A stretch of DNA of 44,561 nt from Spartinivicinus poritis (GTDB lineage Bacteria > Pseudomonadota > Gammaproteobacteria > Pseudomonadales > Zooshikellaceae): NCBI RefSeq assembly GCF_028858535.1, contig NZ_JAPMOU010000043.1, forward strand, positions 1 through 44,561, given 5' to 3'. Numbering within the stretch: position 1 is the first letter of the stretch; each line of letters begins with the position of its first letter. The notes below the pieces were generated by a model. The model had not been told where the DNA came from and did no database searches. It saw only the letters and a program-made list of their open reading frames with translations. The position numbers and the translations under genes are program-made. Positions 39,469 to 44,561 of the stretch are shown here, piece after piece.

Positions 39469-39748
39469 CAGTATTTCTTATTAAATTAATTGCAACACCC
39501 GATAGTTTTTCAGTTAGTTCACTACTTAACGTTGATAACTCACTTTTATCTGCACCTAAAAACGCAACAATGCTGAGAGGTACTTCTAACGCCTCACAAA
39601 TATTATTAATCGTAGAAAAACTGGGGTCTCTTTTGCCTTGCTCAATAAGTGTCAAGTAAGAAATTGAAATTTCAGCTTTTTCAGCCAAGATAGTCTTAGA
39701 AAGCCCCTTCAATTCTCTACATAATTTGATTGCCTTTCCAATGTTCAA
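39434..39748 (-). CDS. XRE HTH protein paired with the reverse transcriptase (TTG start)
   Basis: AGAGGAAG precedes a TTG start that gives 104 residues. The HTH is 'AIKLCRELKGLSKTILAEKA', 'EISISYLTLIEQGKRDPSFS', 'TINNICEALEVPLSIVAFLG'. The end of the gene lies inside the RT frame. An HTH partner adjacent to a retron RT is a known retron architecture, so this is the candidate effector or regulator. Confidence 0.85.
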   Translation of the reverse strand: MNIGKAIKLCRELKGLSKTILAEKAEISISYLTLIEQGKRDPSFSTINNICEALEVPLSIVAFLGADKSELSTLSSELTEKLSGVAINLIRNTDDSPVHEKANS

Positions 39749-39790
39749 AATAAACTTCCTCTTAAATTGAATGGCCTACTGTGCCTCGCG

Positions 39791-40030
39791 CTACAACAAA
39801 TTACTTAGCTTTTCAATCAATTTAGCAATTGACGGTATGTATTGAACTACCTTTCCAATAGCACTCAAGACTTCCATTTGAGAAACATTCTTGTCAGAGC
39901 ATTCTAATTGCTTCTCAAGCAACTCAATTGACTGATCAATTTTTGCAAGTTCACCTGCCTCAACCTCAGTGTGCACCTCTTTTCTAACTTCTCTCAACAA
40001 TTCAAGAGCAGTATGTAAAAGCATACTCAT
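39791..40030 (-). CDS. Small helical protein of the retron-like cassette, 79 aa
   Basis: AAAGGA lies eight bases before ATG 40030. The protein is almost all amphipathic helix ('LHTALELLREVRKEVHTEVE', 'SIELLEKQLECSDKNVSQME', 'VVQYIPSIAKLIEKLSNLL'). The C-terminal helix is hydrophobic. It lies between the structured RNA locus and the HTH gene, all on the minus strand. It could be a small effector or an RT cofactor; no family recognised. Confidence 0.6.
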   Translation of the reverse strand: MSMLLHTALELLREVRKEVHTEVEAGELAKIDQSIELLEKQLECSDKNVSQMEVLSAIGKVVQYIPSIAKLIEKLSNLL

Positions 40031-40297
40031 CTAATACATCCTTTGACTATTCGGTGCAAAATTACACCAGTCGTCAATGTTATTCTGAACCGAATAGGAA
40101 TGAGGTAAAGGCGTAGACCATTCTAGTTCGCTTGCGAAGCAAGCATCAGTCGTGGCTAATATTAACCAATAACTGGCTTGTCCGTGGATAAGACCACCTA
40201 ACCAGAGTGGTCGGCTTAGCAGTAAAGCCGTGTAACAAGTCCAGATAACAGGATGATGAGATCTTTTAAAGAGCACCTAGACGATAGCATCTAGCCT
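40026..40297 (-). ncRNA. Candidate retron msr-msd RNA
   Basis: A dense series of hairpins occupies this interval on the minus strand: 40277-40294 (CTAGA/TCTAG), 40212-40230 (CGGCTT/AAGCCG), 40192-40212 (GACCAC/GTGGTC), 40140-40180 (41 bases, CAAGC, CAGT and TGGTTAAT arms), 40130-40144 (GCTTGC/GCAAGC) and 40047-40097 (CTATTCGG/CCGAATAG). In the 41-base hairpin the only non-Watson-Crick pair is G-U in minus-strand RNA but C-A in plus-strand RNA. Possible end-pairing arms (a1/a2) are CTCATCATCC at 40260-40251 and GGATG...GATGAG at 40041-40026. A TATAAT box lies just upstream. Exact msr/msd ends are not determined. Confidence 0.6.
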
Positions 40298-40301
40298 TGA
40301 A

Positions 40302-40307
40302 ATTATA
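40302..40307 (-). promoter_or_regulatory. TATAAT -10 box for the candidate retron RNA
   Basis: A perfect TATAAT on the minus strand, whose expected start point (about 40295) falls at the first hairpin of the RNA. No -35 close to consensus is seen at 17 bases. The remaining 40308-40585 holds one copy of an imperfect direct repeat (40506-40560) and no convincing ORF. Confidence 0.5.
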
Positions 40308-40505
40308 ATACAGTGGCCACCAAACAAAGTAAACACTTTTTTGACTGACAGTAAAAATTTGCTTAGAGAAGCCCACCATATCTAACTGTAAGGTCGCAGT
40401 TGGAATATAAATATTAGGGTACAATACTAGTGAGTAATAAATAATGAGAAACCAAGAGTCTACCTTACAGCTCCCCTAAACTGCTAACATCAAAAAACCA
40501 ATAAC

Positions 40506-40560
40506 TATCAATAAATTAAGAGAATTGCGTCGGCTTTTCTAGCCTCCCCCCACGCCGTTA
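40506..40560. repeat. Imperfect direct repeat, left copy (flanks phosphatase cassette)
   Basis: TATCAATAAATTAAG...GTCGGCTTTTC aligns without gaps to 41413 onward (TATCAATAAGTTAAG...GTCGGTTTTTC). The two copies are about 907 bases apart and bracket the phosphatase gene pair. They look like old att-type scars. Confidence 0.55.
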
Positions 40561-40585
40561 AGAAAAAACCACAGTGAAAATAGGA

Positions 40586-40939
40586 TTAGCCTAGAGATTT
40601 AAGATCACAAAGATACGGACTCACACTTGCCTCTAACTCAACAATCAGCTCTGGATCCATGTACTTATATTCATCAGGGATATCAAGTACATGGACTGGC
40701 TTAAAGTCTAGCATTCTAGTAAATTCAGCGACCAGCCGGTTTTTATGTTTCTTTTCCATAACGAAGATGACATCAGCCCAGCTAATATCTGCCGGACTAA
40801 CTGTTTTCTTTGCTCTTGGACTTGTGCCTGCTGACCGTGTATTGCAATTGGGATACTTCCTCCACATAGCTTCAGCTGTGGGGCTACGCCATTGATTCCG
40901 GCTGCAAACAAATAATAGATTTGAAATACTACTCACCAT
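40586..40939 (-). CDS. Low-molecular-weight protein tyrosine phosphatase-like protein
   Basis: This 117-residue protein has the P-loop 'LLFVCSRNQWRSPTAEAMWR' (C-x4-x-R-S) and the downstream 'DISWADVIFVMEKKHKNRLV', typical of a short LMW-PTP-like family. The acid loop is 'DIPDEYKYMDPELI' (Asp in place). It would dephosphorylate tyrosine or other phosphate groups. It overlaps the upstream gene by 11 bases. Confidence 0.85.
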   Translation of the reverse strand: MVSSISNLLFVCSRNQWRSPTAEAMWRKYPNCNTRSAGTSPRAKKTVSPADISWADVIFVMEKKHKNRLVAEFTRMLDFKPVHVLDIPDEYKYMDPELIVELEASVSPYLCDLKSLG

Positions 40940-41144
40940 TTATCAACTCAATATCTAAGAGTTGACGAATATCTTTCCTAGGGTATTCAAACCCTAATTG
41001 CCTAGCGCGGGAAAGCTTTTCAGACCGAAGATAAACCATCTTCCAGTTTTTCTCTGGCTTCCAGCAATCATCAGTTCCGATTCCTCGCCCACTGTTAATT
41101 CTGTTTTTGAATCTTCTCCAGGCACGGTTTCTTAGTTCATTCAT
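40929..41144 (-). CDS. Hypothetical protein paired with the phosphatase, 71 aa
   Basis: Read from ATG 41144, with AGAGGA upstream. 'NELRNRAWRRFKNRINSGRG' is strongly basic, followed by 'WKPEKNWKMVYLRSEKLSRA'. Its stop lies inside the phosphatase gene. No family recognised; the basic N-terminus suggests nucleic-acid or ribosome contact. A longer start through 41207 would include the 16S-like sequence and is not preferred. Confidence 0.6.
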   Translation of the reverse strand: MNELRNRAWRRFKNRINSGRGIGTDDCWKPEKNWKMVYLRSEKLSRARQLGFEYPRKDIRQLLDIELINGE

Positions 41145-41171
41145 TGGAAAATCCTCTTTGTATACCGGGTT

Positions 41172-41190
41172 CAGCAGCCGCGGTAATACG
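41172..41190 (+). other. 19-base match to the 16S rRNA 530 loop
   Basis: CAGCAGCCGCGGTAATACG is identical to the most conserved part of bacterial 16S rRNA (the 515F region). No other rRNA sequence flanks it. It lies in the leader of the 71-residue gene. Confidence 0.7.
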
Positions 41191-41207
41191 ATGAGGACTA
41201 TGAACAC

Positions 41208-41723
41208 TGCTCATTCAATATTAAGAGCATCTAGGTGTCATAAAAAATCCACCGTTATATTAACCAAAACCTATGTATACTAAAAGACTGAAATTCATGG
41301 GCGACCACCAATAAGAATCATTCTTATCAGGCAGCATCATTAAACAGTCGTTTGAGCCAAATCGCTTCCCTTGTACTTCCCCCAACCCCTAGCTACTCAT
41401 AAAACATAGAATTATCAATAAGTTAAGCGGCTTTCGTCGGTTTTTCAATTCCCGCCGCCTCCACCACTTCCACTCACCTTGAATTTCCTCAAACTCCTTT
41501 AAAATCAACCACTTAACGCATTACCTGAAAATCTTACAGGGTGAGGTTTTGTGTGTATTTGGGGACAATTTTCGCACTCGTTTCGCACTCAAACAGCACT
41601 TAGGCAAGAACCAGTCAAAATAAGAACTTGGTTAGGTATGCGATAACAGTATATTGATTAGAGCACTGACCGAAAGTAAAAAGCTTATGGCTTTTCACTC
41701 CCAGGATATTTCGTTAAAAGGTA
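41208..41723. other. Gene-free interval with att-like sequence
   Basis: No convincing ORF or tRNA is present. It includes the right copy of the direct repeat (41413-41466) and a tmRNA-end-like sequence, plus a local repeat TTTCGCACTC (around 41570-41590) that occurs twice. The rest is AT-rich and unassigned. Confidence 0.5.
41413..41466 (+). repeat. Imperfect direct repeat, right copy, ending in a tmRNA 3'-end-like sequence
   Basis: The first 32 bases match 40506 onward. The last 23 bases (41444-41466: TTCAATTCCCGCC then GCCTCCACCA) match the T-loop and acceptor end of gammaproteobacterial tmRNA (ssrA), a common integration site. No other part of ssrA is present, so it is a scar or att core, not the gene. 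Confidence 0.55.
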
Positions 41724-41996
41724 TTAATACCTTCTACGTTGAGGGCGGCTATTAGATTTAGGTTGTGCTTGATTAACTTTGATATTACGACCCTGTAAAG
41801 AGGAACCGTTTAACCCTTTGATAGCTGCATCAGCTTCGGAGTTATTATCCATCTCAACAAAACCAAATCCTTTTGACTGGCCAGAATCCCGGTCAGTAAT
41901 CAGCGTTACATCTGCTACGGCACCATAAGCGGAAAAGGTTTCTTTTAAATCTTCAGCTGTGACATTGTATGACAGGTTGCCAACGTACATTTTCAT
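41724..41996 (-). CDS. RRM-type RNA-binding protein
   Basis: This 90-residue protein is a single RNA-recognition motif: RNP2 'MYVGNLSY', RNP1 'KGFGFVEM', and 'ADAAIKGLNGSSLQGRNIKV'. A short basic tail 'SNSRPQRRRY' follows. Such proteins are typical of aquatic gammaproteobacteria and cyanobacteria and bind RNA, often in the cold. This is probably a host gene outside the mobile elements. Confidence 0.9.
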   Translation of the reverse strand: MKMYVGNLSYNVTAEDLKETFSAYGAVADVTLITDRDSGQSKGFGFVEMDNNSEADAAIKGLNGSSLQGRNIKVNQAQPKSNSRPQRRRY

Positions 41997-42376
41997 GAAT
42001 GCTTCTCTATATAATGTGTGTTGATAGGAATCACTCTACCAGCAACCAATCACACAAATTGCTTGATAGAGAATAAGGGTTGACAGGTTCATGGAAACAG
42101 CAAAGATTTACAGTTCTGAAATTTCAGGAAAGAGAAAGTAGCGGATAGAGTCGCTAAGCTTCTATCAAGACAGGACTTACTAATTAACTTAGTCGGTCGT
42201 TAAAGTACCACACACCAGCAAAGATAGCTCCTACTCAGTAAGCCCAAATTACAGGCATAACAGTGCCTGTAATTTTATTTGTTAAAAATGCAACTCATAC
42301 GATAAAATAATCATATTATCAAAACTTTGAACTTCCACAGTAGTTTGGTAGTTCCACCCCACCCTAAAACAACTAT
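41997..42376. other. Gene-free interval upstream of the RRM gene
   Basis: This 380-base stretch is the leader of the RRM gene and the region downstream of the helicase. Except for the hairpin at 42246-42275 I see no ORF, tRNA or repeat. A long leader is usual for cold-regulated RNA-binding genes, which is an inference. Confidence 0.4.
42246..42275. terminator. 12-bp stem terminator
   Basis: AAATTACAGGCA and TGCCTGTAATTT are exact reverse complements around a six-base loop. T-rich sequence follows on the plus strand (TTTTATTTG), so it is better as a plus-strand terminator, but it also ends the minus-strand helicase transcript. Confidence 0.75.
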
Positions 42377-44212
42377 TCATTTTATTTCTGGCATATCAAC
42401 AACCAAGTCAGAACCTTGTAATAGTTCAGAAATAACTGGCGGCCATTTCCCTTTACTCTTAGTAAAAAAAAGTCTTTCTTTGGCCCTTGAAATACCTACA
42501 AAAAAAGAATTTTTTTCTTCTCTTTGTTTCTCTGAATCGCATTGTTGAACAGCTTTGCATAACCCCCACCAAGAATCTTCATGGAAGTCAACAAAAAATA
42601 CCGTATCAAACTCAAGTCCTTTGCTTTTGTGTATAGTCATCAGCTTGACTTGATTTATTCCTTCATAATCATTTATTGCTTGCTCAATAATCTGTAAATT
42701 TTTATCCAGCGCATTTTGAAAAAGGGTACAAAAGGACTTAATTACCTTAGTTAAATATTGTGACTTATATTGAGGAAAAACAGCTTTTATCCTCTCATCA
42801 CCAATGACCTCTATGATTTTATTAACGGATTTTTCTATAGAACTGGAAAGATCAAGAAATAACGTCAAGTTTACAATAAATTCTCTTAGCCTCTTATAGT
42901 CCCTATCTTGACTCAAATCATAGCCTGTGAAAAATGACGAAAGTCTCTCAAGTTCTTTTTCTTGCATGTAGTTAATATAACCAACTTTATATCTAATGAG
43001 TAGTATCAAAAAAACAGAGAGAGGCTCAACCATAAGGTCTTGTATTTTAACTCCGTCCTCAACAACCAACGCATCCTCATTTCGAAGATTAAGGCCATTA
43101 TTTTGGAAAATTTCGTTCGATAGCTCAAAATAATCTTGAGATTTTTGCCTTAATATAAGAACAAAATCACTTGGCGTTAAATAAACATTATCACTTATAA
43201 TTAAATTAATAAATTTGGAAATGTATTCAGACTCTCTATTTACATCATCAAATTTTTTTATCCCTATACTAAGAGCAGGCGGAGAATCTGTTCTAGTTCC
43301 TTGATAAACTATAGGTTCTTCTCCCTTTGGTGTTAAATCTTTAATAACATAATTTACGAGCCCAATAATATTGGAATTAGATCGATGATTAATTACTAAA
43401 GGAATGATCTCTAAATTGAAATCTTTCTTTAGATTTTCAAAGTTTTTGGGATTAGCACCAGCCCACCCCATTATCATTTGGTTTGCATCTCCTACAGCTG
43501 TAATTATTGTATCACTCCCCTTAAAAACAGTTTTCACAAAACTATATTGTGCGTTTGTCATGTCCTGAAATTCATCAAGAAAAAGATATTTGTAAGTTGA
43601 TAAAATTAAGTTTCTTACCTGGAGATAATTTTTAACAATAGTAAAAGCCATAGAGCAGCACATAGAGTAGTCAGCAATTTTATTTACTGTGCAATAATCC
43701 CAAAAATTTACTATTGCTCCATTGGGTTCTAAACTTAAATCTAACGGAGAGTATGATTTTTTACAATGAAATACCTGACCTCCTAGTTCTTTTCTCTGAT
43801 AATCATCCCACCAGTACTTATCAAAAGGATAAACATCAAAATTTGCTGGCATCTGTATCCAATCAGGCAAAAGCGTGGAAAACCTACGTACAATAGATAT
43901 GAAAAATGCGTCGAATGTTGAGGAGATAAATCTTCTAGATAACTCCCTGCCACAGCGTAAAGTAACTCTGTTATTAATATTGGTAGCTGCATCTACTTTA
44001 AAACTAAGAGCTAATATTTTTTGAGGTGCTTTACATATACCGGTTTGCAATAAAAAATTGGCACGCTGTGCCAAAATTTCAGTTTTTCCTGCACCAGGGC
44101 CAGCAAGAATAGATAAGTTTTTATACTTTTCTTTTATGATTTTATCTTCAGTTTCTGTAGCTATAAAACCATTGCTTGGCTTCCATAGGTCAGAAGACAG
44201 ATATTTACTCAT
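42377..44212 (-). CDS. UvrD/Rep-type superfamily 1 helicase (Gabija GajB-like position)
   Basis: This 611-residue helicase has Walker A 'AGPGAGKTEIL' (37-47), motif II 'YLFLDEFQDM' (209-218), motif III 'AVGDANQMIMGWAGA' (239-253), motif V 'MTIHKSKGLEFDTVFF' and motif VI 'VGISRAKERLFF'. It unwinds DNA 3' to 5' by family. Its ATG overlaps the stop of the upstream gene. A UvrD-type helicase translationally coupled to an upstream nuclease-type gene is the arrangement of Gabija (GajA-GajB); the partner here is too incomplete to confirm this. Confidence 0.85.
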   Translation of the reverse strand: MSKYLSSDLWKPSNGFIATETEDKIIKEKYKNLSILAGPGAGKTEILAQRANFLLQTGICKAPQKILALSFKVDAATNINNRVTLRCGRELSRRFISSTFDAFFISIVRRFSTLLPDWIQMPANFDVYPFDKYWWDDYQRKELGGQVFHCKKSYSPLDLSLEPNGAIVNFWDYCTVNKIADYSMCCSMAFTIVKNYLQVRNLILSTYKYLFLDEFQDMTNAQYSFVKTVFKGSDTIITAVGDANQMIMGWAGANPKNFENLKKDFNLEIIPLVINHRSNSNIIGLVNYVIKDLTPKGEEPIVYQGTRTDSPPALSIGIKKFDDVNRESEYISKFINLIISDNVYLTPSDFVLILRQKSQDYFELSNEIFQNNGLNLRNEDALVVEDGVKIQDLMVEPLSVFLILLIRYKVGYINYMQEKELERLSSFFTGYDLSQDRDYKRLREFIVNLTLFLDLSSSIEKSVNKIIEVIGDERIKAVFPQYKSQYLTKVIKSFCTLFQNALDKNLQIIEQAINDYEGINQVKLMTIHKSKGLEFDTVFFVDFHEDSWWGLCKAVQQCDSEKQREEKNSFFVGISRAKERLFFTKSKGKWPPVISELLQGSDLVVDMPEIK

Positions 44213-44561
44213 CTTTTTCAGCTCCCTCTATAAGAGATGAGCACTTATTGACAAGTTTTTTAATAAATTCTGGGCATGCTTTCTTAAAGTCATTATCATC
44301 TTTCCCTAAGATATCCTCCATAGCCTGATAATGGGAGGCTACTTTACTTTTGGTACAAAATAGGTAGCGATACTTTTTCAACTCTTCATCCGTGTAAGTT
44401 TCAGGATAAGATTTTTCCTCATTCTCTTCACCTAAAACAGCTTTAACTAATGTATTATGATCACTTTTTCTAGCGTTATCTGCATTATATACCAGTCGCG
44501 AATCATTTCTAGGTTCAATAATACAGCATCATGTGTATAATCCACTGTTATGAGAGGATTT
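44205..44561 (-). pseudogene. 3' end of the gene upstream of the helicase, apparently frameshifted
   Basis: The frame that ends at TAA 44205-44207 reads 'IIEPRNDSRLVYNADNARKS' ... 'YRYLFCTKSKVASHYQAMED' ... 'SSLIEGAEKDE'. It is open only to a TGA at 44529-44531. Just upstream, a different frame reads protein-like 'NPLITVDYTHDAVL'. A single missing base near 44519-44525 would join them. The gene continues beyond the window. It could be a GajA/OLD-type nuclease by position; sequence alone does not show it. Confidence 0.5.

Noticed and set aside
40031-40276. 81-codon minus-strand ORF upstream of the 79-aa gene
   Set aside because: Composition is unlike a natural protein and the DNA is a series of hairpins; treated as structured RNA.
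41100-41466. A tmRNA gene on the plus strand
   Set aside because: Only the last 23 bases match; the rest of the expected structure and tag reading frame are absent and the interval overlaps a coding gene leader.

Overview
The window is almost entirely one integrated, contractile-tailed (myovirus-type) prophage of a gammaproteobacterium, followed on the right by a small defence/mobile island and what look like host genes. The host assignment is an inference. It rests on a gammaproteobacterial-type LexA box (TACTGT-N8-ACAGCA), a CsrA-type protein, a YfdQ/DUF2303 protein, a RdgC-like protein, and a short match to the 3' end of tmRNA of the type found in marine gammaproteobacteria. I cannot name the species.

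The late region runs on the minus strand from about 26.3 kb down to 48. It starts with a Q-type antiterminator (25724-26290) and a DUF4157/M35 double-metallopeptidase toxin-like gene (23773-25449). The lysis genes follow: amidase, a newly noted 58-residue membrane protein, a 130-residue membrane protein and a holin. A BRO/KilAC antirepressor comes next. The head genes are lambda-like: Nu1, TerL, gpW, portal, S49 protease/scaffold, decoration protein, capsid E, connector and gpZ. The tail genes are P2-like: V, W, J, I, fibre, FI, FII, E/E', T, U, X and a truncated D. The head is therefore lambda-type and the tail P2-type. Five cargo genes of probable envelope or secreted function interrupt this block: a lipoprotein at 800, a secreted protein at 1329, a secreted ankyrin protein at 10271, a family 3 solute-binding protein at 21269 and the DUF4157 protein. 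The tail hub gene D is cut after about 75 codons at the left edge, so the prophage is probably defective or its left end lies there.

The delayed-early minus operon (26.3-31.8 kb) carries O-like and P-like replication proteins, a Ref-type RecA-dependent nuclease, a DUF559/Vsr-like nuclease, a PAPS-reductase-like ATPase and several small unknowns. Hairpins with T tracts sit at the 3' ends of many of these genes but point against the operon. A bidirectional terminator (31389-31428) separates the first early gene from the rest. A LexA box (31968-31987) precedes that first gene.

The switch (31.8-33.3 kb) has two paralogous XRE repressors that converge with one base between them. Each is divergent from one lytic or accessory operon, and each divergent gap has its own palindromes or direct repeats. 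The plus operon (33.3-38.1 kb) encodes a membrane-anchored LuxR-type HTH protein, a half-length RdgC-like protein, the YfdQ cluster, a CsrA-like protein with a large insertion, a tandem-duplicated excisionase and a tyrosine integrase.

To the right (38.2-44.6 kb) is a retron-like cassette on the minus strand: a structured RNA locus, a 79-residue protein, an XRE HTH protein and a reverse transcriptase. It is followed by a low-molecular-weight phosphatase pair between imperfect direct repeats, one of which ends in a tmRNA 3'-end sequence. Then come an RRM RNA-binding protein and a UvrD-type helicase with a broken upstream partner, which resembles a Gabija-like pair.
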